Below are positions 1 to 11,770 of a stretch of 64,000 nucleotides of DNA, piece after piece. The notes under the pieces were generated by a model. The model was not told the origin of the DNA, made no database searches, and was given only the letters and a program-made list of their open reading frames with translations. A program made the translations under genes and the position numbers. Numbering within the stretch: the first letter of the stretch is position 1; every line of letters begins with the position of its first letter. The stretch is taken from NCBI GenBank assembly GCA_038049695.1, contig CP142460.1, forward strand, positions 40,222,501 to 40,286,500, read 5' to 3'. Source of the DNA: Cinnamomum chago (Eukaryota; Streptophyta; Magnoliopsida; Laurales; Lauraceae).

Positions 1-1464
1 GTTCCTAGCTTGCATATGCATTTGATTTTCAAAAGATTCAATCATGCATGTTTTAGAACTTTAAATGCACTTTCGAAAATCTAGTTCTTCATGCATGCTT
101 TTGGAAAATCAAGTTAGGCATCTAGGTTTGTAATTTGCATACATTCCTCATCTTTAGAATCTTGTTGTTATGCATAAATCATACTGGCCATGAGTTCCAA
201 GTTTTATCTTTTAGAAAATTGAAAATTCAGTAGGAACTCTTTCTAGGCTAGTATACCCGGCCGATCGAGCCCTATACCCGGTTGACCGAGTCAACTAGCT
301 GTTGGGAAATTCAGCCAGTGTACCCGGTCGACCGGGAAAACTAGCCATTGGCAAATATAGTCGTTGGGCCAGGTCGACCGGGGTTTCATGGGGTCGACCG
401 AGCCAACTAGTCGTTTGACTGTTTTTTTTTTTAAAATAAAAGTCCATTTCATTCCTCTCTTTCATGGGGCTTGTTTAGTGAATCTTTGAAACCATATTGA
501 AGCCTAAGGAATAGGAATAAGCTAAGAAAGCTAGAGGGCAAATGAAAATCCAAATGTTTGAGATTTAAAGGTATATCTTTCCAAATTAAGATTGATTTCC
601 ATTCCATTTAAAATCCATGCATGTTTAACTCTTTGTAACTTCATATTTGCATGATTTCTAGCTTTAACTGAGTTGTTTTGAAAACACCAAGTCTCTTTAA
701 GCTTATTAGATTGTTTTGCAAACATTCATGTCTCAATCACATTTGTTTTAGTCTTTAAACTTCATACAACTTGTGTATTATGTCTTTCCAAGTTGTTTTG
801 AATATTTCAAGTGATTAGTTCATCACTTCAATCATCAATTTTTGTACTTAGATTTTCAAATGCATCAAGCATTTATTTAAGAGCTTCATTTTAGAAATTG
901 ATTGAAGTAAAACATTCATACACTTTGAGCACACACCTTAGCTAATTGTTTGTGTATGTTTGTATCTTGTTTTAACTTTCATATCAGCCTATTTAAAAGG
1001 CAAATGTATTGAGCTTAAATTGTATCTCTTTGAGTGTTTGCGCAGACACTACTTTGGGAGAAATCTTTCTTATTGTAAAGGTTATTGCTTAGCCTTTGAA
1101 AAGCATATTGTAAAGGTTATTGCTTAGCCTAGAAAAACACATTGATAGGTTGTTGTTTAGCCTAGAAAAACATCATTGTAAAGGTTATTGCTTAGCCTTT
1201 TGAAAAGCATAGATAGTGGAAATCTGGTGGGGTGTTGGATCACAAGCCGGTATTGGATGTAGGCATTGAGGCCGAACCACTATAAATCATTGTGTGATGG
1301 TGCATGCTTTGTGGTGATTGTTTTTGTTAGCTTCCGCATTTAATTTTATAATCATCACTTGTGACTAGTTAATTTTAAAGAAGTTAAAATTTGGCATTAT
1401 TACTCACTAATTCGTAGCTCACCCTATTCACCCCCCCCTCTAGGGTTAGGATCCCGGACTTTCA
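1..1464 (+). repeat. 5' LTR (partial) of copia-derived copy 1
   Basis: It matches 6180-7735 almost base for base and ends in CA at 1464, directly before the primer site. About 100 bases of its start lie outside the window. It contains three distinct parts. A cluster of palindromic CCGGTCGACCGG-like motifs lies at about 255-410. A TATA-like CTATTTAAAAGG lies at 989-1000. Four copies of a roughly 35-bp minisatellite (core GTAAAGGTTATTGCTTAGCC) lie at about 1073-1210. Confidence 0.9.
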
Positions 1465-1466
1465 AT

Positions 1467-1478
1467 TGGTATCGGAGC
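1467..1478 (+). other. Primer binding site (initiator tRNA-Met type)
   Basis: TGGTATCGGAGC starts two bases after the LTR. The usual plant copia site is TGGTATCAGAGC, so there is one mismatch. Copy 2 has the perfect version on the - strand at 26135-26146. Confidence 0.85.
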
Positions 1479-1563
1479 TTTGTGCTCTACTTTAGGATCA
1501 AGTGTTTTGGAACTCTTGATTAGGTGTAAAAACGTAGAGTTAAAACCCTAGTATTGTGTTTGA

Positions 1564-2983
1564 ATGAATATTATTAGAATGGATTCCACTATGTTAGATT
1601 GTTTAGATTCTTGTGTAGATTCCTCTAGACCCCTCTTTCTTCCTTCTATTGGAGATTCAAACCTTCAAATTAATAAATCTCAATTTGATTTAAAAGAAGA
1701 AGAAAATGTTGAAAATGAAGATGACCTTCAACAAGCTTATGATGAATTGTATACATTGTCCTTAGAGCTTGTTAAGAAAAATGATAAATTATGAGAAGAA
1801 TCTAAAACGCTAAACAAAGAATTTGGTTCTTCAAAAGATGAACTTAGAGAGAAAGAAGAAGTTATACATTGTTTAGACTCTAAGTTTATGATCTCTTTAC
1901 ATAACCTATCTAATATTAAGGATGAGCTAAATGAAATTAAGATAAGTTGTGATGAGCTTAATAAAGAAAATTTAAAACTAAGAGATCAATTACAAAGGCA
2001 AGACAAAAACATTAACAACCTAGAATCCAAGTTGACAATTTCTAAAGAAAATTTATCTAATGCTCAAAATAAGATAAAAACTCTAGAACTTGGATCTAAT
2101 GTTATTAATGAACTTAAATTTGATTTAAAACTTGCCCATGAAGAACTAAACAACAATAAGGAAATTGAAAATGAATTACTAAAAGTTAAAAATGAAAATT
2201 CAATCCTTATAAACCAAGTCACTCAACTTGAAAGCTACAAACAAAAGTATGAGTGCAAATTTACCCAAGGTGAAGAGAAATTTGAAAAATCATTTAGATT
2301 GGGTAAATCTCAAAGAGATAGGACGGGTCTTGGATTTGATAGATATACTTCACATGACACTAATTTCACCAACACATTTGTGAAAGGTGAGTCTTCTTTC
2401 TCTAGCACTCATTCTCCTTTGCCCAAAACAAATGTCATTATTGTGGTAATGAAGGGCATTTCAAATTTGAGTGCAAATTAAGAAAAAAAGTCATATGTCT
2501 GAACCCATCTTTGAACCTAAGAAAGCAAAATCTAAATCTATGAAGGGTAAGTATTGAATTCCAAAGAAGACTCTAGGAAGTTCAAACAAGTTAAAACATT
2601 TCAACAAGAGTCATCCAATATAGACTTTAAAAAGACCAATAGTCAAAATAAATCTATCAAAAAGAAACTTCTCACTTTACCTCCTCTAACCTTGGAAATG
2701 AAAGAACTCTTGAAAAAAGGTTGAAAAGTTAAACTTAAAGTTCAAAAGACAAAAAGAGGGAGGAAAAGCTAAAAGAAATGAGAAGAATAAAAAGAAAATG
2801 ATACACTAACTTCCAAAGACTAATCATCAATCTAAATATAAAATGGTCAAACCTCAAAGAGATGATGTCAAGTCTAAAAGAACTCAATCTTTATCTCCTC
2901 TAGTTGGTGGGAATTCAAACATAGACTCCAAAGTTCAAGACCTTAGATGGATACCTAAGGTTAGACCTTTAGACAAATACTAA
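1564..2983 (+). pseudogene. Broken gag-like ORF: coiled coil plus zinc knuckle, no capsid domain
   Basis: It starts with ATG at 1564 (MNIIRMDSTM) and matches the 472-codon ORF of copy 2 along its length. Most of it is acidic/lysine-rich heptad sequence predicted to form a coiled coil. A premature TGA lies at about 1792. A frameshift at about 2430 moves the CX2CX4HX4C knuckle out of frame. More stops and shifts follow before the family's terminal tryptophan-containing WIPK motif at about 2948-2983. There is no N-terminal capsid region in this ORF. Normal Ty1-copia Gag has a capsid part before the knuckle, so this looks like only the C-terminal half of a SIRE-like Gag. It is inactive as it stands. 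Confidence 0.8.
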
Positions 2984-4187
2984 GGCATTTTAGTTAGATA
3001 GGACTAACTTTTTTCTCATTGTTATATGTGTAGTTGGTCTTGTGTCTAGTTCTTTCTACCTTTCTTAGTATCTTCTATAGGTTTCAGATTCATTTGGTTG
3101 AGTCTTGCTTGTTGAAAATGCATTTTGAATTTAAAAGGTATTTTATGATAAATGCATGATTTTGATCAATTTGATTTGAAAAAGGTTTTCTTAAAAGTTA
3201 CACTTTTTTAGTCAATTGATTTGTTTTTCAAATTTGTTTAAATTTGAATGAATTCATAGTCAAACCACTTTTGTCAAAATTAAATATTTTTTGAAAAATG
3301 ATTTTTCTTGGTCTTACAAGTCTTCAATATTACAAATGGAATGATTTAGAATTGATTTCATAAAATCTCTTTTCTAAAGTTTTTTAAGCTTGTAAGATAG
3401 CTGGGTTAGGGGTAGATTGTATCTAGTCTGTCCCTATTTTAATCGGGCCTTTTTTTTTTCTTTGAACCTGATCAGAAAATCAGGTTGTCCTAGTTTGGCA
3501 GGTTGACCGCATGAAGTGGCCGGTCGACCGAGCATGCACACCCAGCAACTTAAAATGTTACGCTGGGCTGGTTCTGTTTCAAACAGAAATGCCCTCCTTG
3601 TGCAGGTTGACAGCAGTGTGCGCTGGGCTGGTCCTCTTCCTCCCTGTTTCCTGAGTTGGTCTCTTCCTTCTTCAACGTGATTCAGCTATTGTGCTTCCTT
3701 CTCCATTCTCCTAGCTGATTACAGATTCCTCTCAGGCAGCCGTTCATCTTCTCCTATCAGCTTCTCTAGGCTCCATCAGATCTCCAAGTCTGTAGCTTAC
3801 TGGTTTCAGCTTCTTGGATATTTTTTTTCTGGCCAGCACATCCAAAGATCAGATTTCTTTCTGTCCACATGTTGTGATACTGTGATCTAGCAGACTGTGC
3901 ATCCAAAGCTCTTTCACTGTCAATTCTCAACCTTGATTTTGATTTCTAATGTCTGTGGCTGATCAATTTCTTGGAGTTGTGTCTTCTACCTTCTTTAAGG
4001 AGTACTTGTAGTCACTTGTATACATCTCTTTGGCATCATTCTTCTGTGAACTACTTAGCTTCAATTTTTACACTCCAAGTGTTTGTCAGATTGCCTAAAC
4101 CACAACCTTTTTTAGTCTGTTATAGCTGTGCTCATATTCAGCTCTTGCCTATTGCCTTGAGCATCCTACGTATTGATATCTTTAAAA
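2984..4187 (+). other. Non-coding interior spacer of copy 1
   Basis: This 1.2-kb stretch lies where pol would be expected. It is T-rich with no ORF of note. One GGTCGACC-type palindrome (GGCCGGTCGACCGAG) lies at about 3521-3535. I see no protease, RT or integrase remnant. Confidence 0.6.
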
Positions 4188-5345
4188 ATGGCACGCACAA
4201 AGCAAACATTTAGGAGGCCAAGAAAAAAGTCTAAAACAGGCCAAGCTTTTTCTTCCCATAGATCTCCCTCATCCTCTCTTGAAGCTGCTCCTCATCCAGA
4301 GATTCGATTCAATCCCATTCGTTCTCCATCCTCAGTTGTCAAATCTTTCCGGAGCAAAGGGATAATTGTTGAGAAGATGTACATAGTCAGAGATCTGGTG
4401 GACTATGATGTCCCTGCTATCCCTGCTATCCTTGAAACCATTGGATGGGGTAGTATCCTAACTTGGAGTGGCAACACCTATGCTTCATCTGTCCATGGCC
4501 TTTATGAGTCTATATGTGCCTCCACTGCTAATATACATTTACTATCAGATTCCTTCATGGTGAAGAGATGGTCACCATAGATATGATTTCCTCCATCTTA
4601 GGCATTCCTAGGTCTGATGGACCAAGGTTTATTTTAGTAGTTCTGCCTCTTGATGAGAGAGAGTCAGTGACTTGAGCTCTATGTGGTAAACCTGAGAACT
4701 GGTCTGTCAAAAACTGTCTTCAAGCCTCCTCTATGATTCCTTCCCTCCGTATCATTCATATCATTTTCACTCATTCCATCTATCCTAGGAAAGGGAACAA
4801 GACAAAAGTAACTTTTTACATGGCAAATCTCCTATACAATGTGATTACAGGTGTTCCAATGTGCCTTCCATCAGTTATCATGCACCATATCATCCGAGTT
4901 ATCACAGGCTCTCAGCCATGTGCTGCTCCTTTCGAGTTTTTGATTACCCAGCTCGCCAGATCATTTGGTGTGATACCTCCTGCTTCAGAGAGACCTGAGT
5001 CTACAACTGTCTTCAGCAAAACGAGCATTCTCTTGATGAAGCTTCCTCCACCACAGCGAGTGAACCCCGTAGCAGAAGGAGATGCATAAATAGAGGCTGT
5101 AGAGACAAAGATTGCAGATCCATTAGCTGATCAGCCTCATCAGCTAGAGCCCCAGCCTCATTAGCAGCAACCCCAGCCCCCTCAGCAGCGTACTTTGGAG
5201 GATCGTATGACTTCTGTAGAGTAAGTTGTTGCTACTATGCGCACAGAGTTTCAGGAGTTTAGGCAAGGGGTTTCAAGGATGATGAAGAAACCTTGAAATA
5301 TCTCTCGAACTTCTCCAGCAGCTGTAGACGTCATGATGATGTGAT
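4188..5345 (+). pseudogene. Envelope-like / 'putative plant transposon protein' ORF, broken
   Basis: The ATG at 4188 opens a lysine/arginine-rich N-terminus (MARTKQTFRRPRKK). A region follows that resembles the ORF found downstream of pol in SIRE-type copia elements, often called envelope-like or putative plant transposon protein. A frameshift at about 4555 and stops at about 4675, 5089, 5162 and 5224 break it. The middle part (4733-5089) keeps the hydrophobic block typical of this family, and the tail is proline/glutamine rich. In full-length relatives this ORF lies between pol and the 3' LTR, as it does here. I infer that pol was lost while this ORF stayed. No clear transmembrane segment or signal peptide is visible. 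Its function is unknown. Confidence 0.6.
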
Positions 5346-6063
5346 GCCCTATTCTCCCACATATTCTTCTTAGACCTTAGGAGGGCTTTTCACTTTTGTG
5401 GGGGGTAGTGATAGACTAACTTTCTTTGAAGTATTTTTTATCTATCAACTGTCTGAAATTTTGATTACTGACCATGATATTTTGATTTTTGTATTCATCA
5501 AGTAATTAGTGAATACTGTACAAAACTTCTATTTTTAAATCAATGAAACTATAGTTTCACTTGTTTATCTCTTATCTTCTTGTTATATTGCTCATGATGA
5601 ATGTTTATGAAGCTTTATATTCTCTCAATTAATGTTTTTTTTTGTCCTAGCTTCATTCAAATAATGCATAGACAAACCAATATACGTGATAACTTGTTCT
5701 GCATTACATTTTCAATCTCATTTGGTAACAGGTGTTGCTAAAAGGTATTTGTTTTCTCATGTATACAGGTTCCTTTGCAATTCGATGACAAAGGAGGAGA
5801 GAAGATCAAACAAAGGGGGAGAGAAGATCAGATCTAACTAAGGGGGCGATCTGTTCAAGGACTAAAAAGGGGAGAACGCTTGAATGCGAAGAGCAAGGGG
5901 AGAGCTCTAATGAAGGGGTAGAAATCTTGAATAGAAAAAGTTAAAGCTCACGACGATTCGGTCGTTCGGACGAAGCTACATTCAAGAGATTTCAAGAACA
6001 AAGCCGTTCAGAAAAGCCGAAGTCCTAGAAGGGTTGTGATCATCTTAGTTGCCATCAAATTGC
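5346..6063 (+). other. Non-coding 3' interior of copy 1
   Basis: T-rich sequence to about 5770, then a purine-rich run with repeated AAGGGGGAGA-like blocks (5805-5925) leading to the polypurine tract. No coding signal is seen. Confidence 0.6.
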
Positions 6064-6075
6064 AAAGGGGGGAGA
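6064..6075 (+). other. Polypurine tract of copy 1
   Basis: AAAGGGGGGAGA lies directly before the 3' LTR start (TGTTAGG at 6077). It is the expected plus-strand primer. Confidence 0.85.
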
Positions 6076-6076
6076 T

Positions 6077-7735
6077 TGTTAGGATTTATGTATGTTGCTA
6101 ATTTGATGGACACACTATCACTTTCACCCTTAATTGATCACACACTCATGTATCTTAGTTTTATCTTTGAAATCTGAGTTCCTAGCTTGCATATGCATTT
6201 AATTTTCAAAAGATTTAATCATGCATGTTTTAGAACTTTAAATGAAGTTTAAAAAATCTAGTTCTTCATGAATGTTTCTGGAAAATCAAGTTAGGCATCT
6301 AGGTTTGTGATTTGCATACATTCCTCATCTTTAGAATCTTGTTGTTATGCATAAATTATACTAGCCATGAGTTCCAAGTTTCATCTTTTAGAAAATTAAA
6401 AATTCAGCAGGAACTCTTTCCAGGCCAGTATACCCGGCCGACTGAGCCTTGTACCCGGTCGACCGAGTCAACTAGCTGTTGGGAAATTCAGCCAGTGTAC
6501 CTAGTCGACCGAAGGGTCATGGGGTCGATCGAGAAAACTAGCCGTTGGCCAATATAGCCGTTGGGCCAGGTCGACCAGGGTTTCATGGGGTCGACCGAGC
6601 CAACTAGCCGTTGGACTGTTTTTTTTTTTTTTTTTTTTATAAAAGTCCATTTCATTCCTCTCTTTCATGGGGCTTGTTTAGTAAATCTTTGATACCATAT
6701 TGAAGCCTAAGGAGGATGAATAAGCTAAGAAAGTTAGAGGGCAAATGGAAATCCAAATGTTTGGGATTTAAAGGTATATCTTTCCAAATTAAGATTGATT
6801 TCCATTCCATTTAAAATCCATGCATGTTTAACTCTTTGTAACTTCATATTTGCATGATTTATAGCTTTAACTGAGTTGTTTTGAAAACACCAAATCTCTT
6901 AAGCCTATTAGATTGTTTTGCAAACACTCATGTCTCGATCACATTTATTTTAGTCTTTAAACTTCATACAACTTGTGTATTATGTCTTTCCAAGTTGTTT
7001 TGAATATTTCAAGTGATTAGTTCATCACTTCAATCATCAATTTTTGTACTTAGATTTTCAAATGCATCAAGCATTCATTTAAGAGCTTTATTTTAGAAAT
7101 TGATTGAAGTAAAACATTCATACACTTTGAGCACACACCTTAGCTAATTGTTTGTGTATTTTTGTATCTTGTTTTAACTTTCATATCAGCCTATTTAAAA
7201 GGCAAATGTATTGAGCTTACATTGTATCGCTTTGAGTGTTTGCGTAGACACTACTTTGGGAGAAATCTTTCTTATTGTAAAGGTTATTGCTTACGCTAAG
7301 AAAAGCATCATTGTAGAGGTTATTGCTTAGCCTTTGAAAAGCATCTTGTAAAGGTTAATGCTTAGCCTTTGAAAAGCATCTTGTAAAGGTTAATGCTTAG
7401 CCTAGAAAAGCACATTGATAGGTTGTTGTTTAGCCTAGAAAAACATCGTTGTAAAGGTTATTGCTTAGCCTTTTGAAAAGCATAGATAGTGAAAATCCGG
7501 TGGGGTGTTGGATCACAAGCCGGTAGTGGATGTAGGCATTGAGGCTTAACCACTATAAATCATTGTGTGATGGTGCATGCTTTGTGGTGATTGTTTTTGT
7601 TAGCTTTCGCATTTAATTTCATAATCATCACTTGTGACTAGTTAATTTTAAAGAAGTTAAAATTTGGCATTATTGGTCACTAATTCGTAGCTCACCCTAT
7701 TCACCTCCCTCTAGGGTTAGGATCCCGGACTTTCA
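6077..7735 (+). repeat. 3' LTR of copia-derived copy 1
   Basis: The 1659-bp LTR runs from TGTTAGG to TTTCA. It has the same landmarks as the 5' LTR: the GGTCGACC palindrome cluster (6430-6600), the TATTTAAAAGG box (about 7191) and the minisatellite. Here the minisatellite has six units (7270-7485) against four in the 5' LTR. Confidence 0.92.
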
Positions 7736-7742
7736 CGTCAAA

Positions 7743-9540
7743 GGCTCAGTCGCTAACCCCAGCACCAGTGCTACCACCAGTGTTGCCAAAGAAGTTGCCA
7801 CCAGCCCCTCGCCAGAGGAGGTCTGGGGGAAGATCTGGTGCAACAAGCGTGGAAGGGCCTGTGACCCAGTCAGGCTCATCATCAAAGGGGGTGACAGTAC
7901 CTCCCAGGCGAAATAACCTTCCGACGGCTCTTCCCCAGCAAAATGCTCCTTTATTGGAGCGCCCCCAGCAAAATGTTCCCCTATTGGAGCCTCTCCCACG
8001 AGACAAAGCTCCAGCAACAACCAGATCTCATCAATCCTCCCACCGGGTGGACAACAATGGTGATGATGACCCATTCCTTACGGACATCAGGGCTCAAAAC
8101 CTTGTTATCCAGGAACAAAATCAGTTGATCCGTCAACTCAAGCAGTAGCTCAAGGAAAAGGCGAAAGTTCCCGTTCCACCCCTCAGACGCGACCGGCCTC
8201 CTTCGGTCGAATAGGACTTGAGGCAAGTCCTGAGCAACAAAAAGGCACGACCGAGCCTATGATGAAGGCTCAAGCAGCAACCACCTGCATGACTACTCAA
8301 AGAGGTCGCGCTAGAAACCGGAGGACAACGACGACCTAAGAGAATGGCTTAACAGTCAAGTCAAGTAAATGGTGTAGCAAAATATGGAGGTAGTCGGTTT
8401 CACCCGAGACCGGCTAAATGCCTACAACACTGAAGACCTTGGCACGTCTCCTTTCTCTTAGGAGATAAGAGATTTTTCTTTCCCCGAGAAGTTCAGCGTC
8501 CCCAGGTTCATTCCTTACGATAGAACCTTGGACCTTGCTGCACATTTTTGACATTTTACTCAGTGAATGTCAGTGTGGAGCGATATCGGTCACCTGAACT
8601 GCAGAGTATTCTCTTCCAGTTTAGGCAACCTCCCCCTAAGGTGGTTTTATGCGCTTCCAGAGGAGTCAATCTCGAGCTGGCGGTAGCACCGAACCTCCTT
8701 CGTAGAGAAGTTTCAAGCACACATGGTCATTCCCAAAATTGACGACGACCTAATGGCTATCAGAATGAGGCGGACCGAAAATATTACTCAGTTTGCCAAG
8801 AGGTTCTGGACTGTCTATAGCCAGGTGGAAGACACCACTGACAAGGTGGCCCTCAAGTCTTTTAAACAAGCTCTACTACCAGGCAACGAGCTCCGAAAAG
8901 ACTTGGTTCGGTTCCCCATGGTCATAATGAAAGCATTGCTGGCCAGGGTGAACCAGTTTGTTGAGCAAGAAGAAGACGAGGCCCAAGCTCATGAGAGCTT
9001 CGGCCTCTGGGAATAAGATAGACCCTCCAAAAGGGACAAAGAATTATCTTGAAGGGAGGAGGCAGACCAGAGCAAGAGTTCGGCAGCGATCTTGGCTCCC
9101 ACCTCTAGGGGCAGCAAGAAGTCCAAGCCAGCAATCGCCTCCTACAAGGCTGTGAACACGATCTTCAAGGAACCAATCTAGAAGCTCCTTGGTAGGATCA
9201 AGTCACAACCGTTCTTCAAATGGCCACAGCCAATGAAGGGTGACTCATCCACCAGGGATTAGAGCAAGTTCTGTGCCTATCACAAGCAAAATGAGCACAG
9301 AACCGAGGACTGTATGGCCCTTAAGTCCCACCTCGAGAAGCTCGTCAAGGACGGGCACTTAGAAGATTACATCAGGGAGGAGGGCAGAGTCAACCGAACT
9401 TATCAACGCCGGCCTGATGATGATTAGGACAGCGACGAGCCAAAAGGCATCATCAATGTCATCCACCTTGCTCCAGCCCCAAAGGGGAGCAACCAAGCTC
9501 GTGCCGAGGCCAGGAGGGCCTCACACAACAACTAGGTGAT
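7743..9540 (+). pseudogene. Decayed Tat-type gag
   Basis: A proline-rich N-terminal part (7768-8148) ends in a coiled-coil-like stretch and a TAG. A retrotransposon gag capsid segment follows (8723-9016; DDDLMAIRMRR, then FAKRFW). Next is a zinc-binding block at about 9275-9345 with CxxHxxxxHxxxxC spacing, as in Tat Gag proteins. Frame changes lie at about 8500-8720 and 9017. Most in-frame stops read TAG where the family has glutamine, which fits C-to-T decay at CAG. It is not functional. Confidence 0.75.
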
Positions 9541-10817
9541 GACGGCCGAGCTAGGACTTGTTGCCAAGAAAGCTCGGAAGGAGAGGCCCAAGATCTAGTT
9601 CTCAGATGAGGATCTAGACGGGGTCCAGCTCCCCTACAATGATCCCCTGATTCTAACCCTGAGGTTAAAGAACTTCAAGGTACGGAGAATTCTTATGGAT
9701 CCTAGGAGTTCGTCAGAGATCTTGTACTTCGATTGCTTCTAGAAGTTGGGTCTCAGAGAAGAAGACTTACAGGAAGCTCACACTCCCCTGGTGGGCTTCA
9801 ACTCAAAGCCAATATTCCCCAAGGGGAAAGTCTCCCTTGAAGTCTAAATTAGAGGCGTCTCTATGATAACCGGCTTTCTTGTGGTGGATGCACCATCCCC
9901 ATACAACGCAATCATGGGGCAAACTTGGCTACATAATATGGAAGCAGTACCTTCCACTCATCACCAAAAACTTAAGTTCCCGTTAGAGAATGGGAATGGC
10001 TGAGTTGAGGTGATCACGGTCAGGGGTGACCAACAGATGGCCAAGTAGTGCTTGATGGCCGTGGTGCCTAGAGAAACAGAGCCGCAACATGTGCACATGG
10101 CTGAACTGGAAGCAGAGCTCAAGGACGTTTGCCGATCCCCGGAGCAGAAGAGCATTGAAGATCTGACCGAGGTTAGGATCGATCCCAACGACACCGAAAG
10201 ATATTTCCTGCTCGGGAGCCAACTCCTCGAGACTAAGAAGTCCGAGCTACTAAACTTCTTGTTACAGAACAAGGAAGTTTTCGCTTAGACGCCCTATGAG
10301 ATGCCTGGCATTGATCTAGAGATCATGTGTCACAAGCTGAATGTGGATCCCAAACACGAACCCATGGTTCAGAAACCTCACAGAACGAGGATCCCGCAAA
10401 CTGAGGCCGTGATCGAGGAGGTCAAGAAACTGCTGGAGGCTAAGGCGATCAGGGAAGTCCACTACCCTAACTGGCTGGCGAACATGGTGGTGGTCAAAAA
10501 GAAGAATGGGAAGTGGAGGGTCTGCGTTGACTTCACTGACCTCACTAGCTTTCCACTACCAAAGATCGATCAAATGATTAATGCCACTGTAGGGCATGAC
10601 AGGATGAGTTTCCTCGACGCTTATCGAGGCTACCATCAGATTCCGATCTTGGGCCTGACAAAGAAAAGACTGCGTTCATAGCACCTAGTGGCATCTGCTG
10701 CTACAAAGTGATGCCCTTTGGGTTAAAAAACGCTGGGGCTACCTACTAGAGGATGGTAACCAAAATATTCCACGCCCACAGTAAAATGATTGAGGTGTAC
10801 ATTGACGATATGGTTGT
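9541..10817 (+). pseudogene. Decayed Tat-type protease and N-terminal RT, cut by the giant element
   Basis: The retropepsin-like segment is at about 9680-9960. Its catalytic motif reads MDPRSS where D[ST]G[AS] or DGGS is expected. A linker follows, then RT from about 10301 (PGIDLEIMCHKLN, then WLANMVVVKKKNGKWRVCVDF). Just after that, several residues usually found before SFPLPKID are missing. RT ends inside the catalytic YIDDMVV motif (10798-10817), where the giant element's LTR begins. Stops at about 9597, 9738, 9846, 10012, 10047, 10287 and 10750 are mostly TAG. Confidence 0.8.
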
Positions 10818-10967
10818 TGTTGACACCAAAAAAGTCACCATGCCTCCTCAACATCAAGAAGCTGCATCCTACTACAAACAGGTAATGCTACTTCAAGCAT
10901 CAGATCTTGTCAGAATCAAACAAAAACTGCAAGATCCTCCAAAACAACCGAAAGATGGGTACAAATG

Positions 10968-11770
10968 AAGTTTCGGGCCATTTTAACATCATTTGGCCTA
11001 ACTTCACTCCTCCAACAGCTGAGCAGGCGCTCCCATGGCGGTGAAGCCAGAGACCCTGACACATAAAACAGAGCACACAGCTAGCCCCAAGATGCCACTA
11101 GGAGGCTCTACATCAAGTTTCAGGCCATCCGACATCATTTGGCTTGACTTCACTCCTCCGGCAGCTGAACAGGAACTCTTGGCGGCGACGGCGTCAAAGA
11201 CATCAAAACTTTGATTAGAGCCCACGGATGGTCTCAAAATACATCCAAAAGGCTGCATATCAAATTTCAAGTCAAACCGACAACGTTTGACCCTCCATTA
11301 ACCCTCAAGCAATAAAATCAAGCCTCTCGGCAGCGAGAACTATTGAGGTCATCACTCATCAAACAGAGCAGATGTGTGGCTTCAACATGCTTCCAAAGGA
11401 TTGCACGTCAAATTTCAGGTCATTCTGACAACGTTTGACCCGACTATGACACTCCGAAATAAAATCAAGGCTACCCGGCAGCGGAGCACCCCGGGACCAT
11501 GACATCCAAATCAGAGCTAATGGATCATCTCAAAATGACTCCAATAGGCTCCCTGTCAAAATTCAAGTCGAACGGACATCGGTTGACCATACATCAAAGC
11601 GCGACATCTTCCCCGCGGCAAAATCAAGTCTACTGGCGATAGGACCCCACACAAACTCAAACAAAAGCCCATGGCTGGTCCTATCCATTGCTCAGGAGGC
11701 TTTACCTCAAATTTTGGGTCATTCTGATATCGTTTGACTTAGTTTTGACTCTTGACGGAAAATCGGCTAC
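10968..11770 (+). repeat. Six diverged 148-bp tandem repeats in U3
   Basis: A shared block (tcaaatttcaggtcattctg followed by a GTTTGACC-like core) recurs. The core lies at 10991, 11138, 11285, 11433, 11581 and 11732, so the spacings are 147, 147, 148, 148 and 151. The 3' LTR repeats the pattern at 63431, 63577, 63725 and 63866. Confidence 0.85.

Larger units (their letters stand above)
1..7735 (+). mobile_element. Pol-less copia-derived LTR retrotransposon, copy 1 (5' LTR truncated by window)
   Basis: Two direct repeats of about 1.6 kb flank a 4.6-kb interior. The left repeat runs off the window edge. The interior starts with an initiator tRNA-Met type primer site and ends with a purine tract (AAAGGGGGGAGA) directly before the 3' LTR. 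It contains a broken gag-like coiled-coil/zinc-knuckle ORF and a broken envelope-like ORF. I see no protease, integrase, RT or RNase H between them, so the element is non-autonomous. The Gag tail (RDRTGLGF motif, zinc knuckle, then a WIPK motif) resembles the SIRE/Maximus branch of Ty1-copia; that assignment is inference. It sits in an old Tat fragment. The 5 bases after the element are CGTCA, but the left target-site copy is outside the window. Confidence 0.88.
7736..10817 (+). mobile_element. Old Tat-type Ty3 retrotransposon fragment
   Basis: Gag, protease and RT remnants follow in order on the + strand, with many stops. The left side is cut by copy 1. The right side stops in the RT catalytic loop, where the giant Tat element inserted at 10818. 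No LTR of this element is in the window. Protein motifs (the CAYHKQNEHRTEDC zinc-binding block and the MPGID segment before RT) are typical of the Tat clade. Confidence 0.85.

Noticed and set aside
11004-11270. Short ORFs inside the 148-bp repeat array
   Set aside because: They lie in LTR U3 and overlap repeats on both strands, with no family resemblance.
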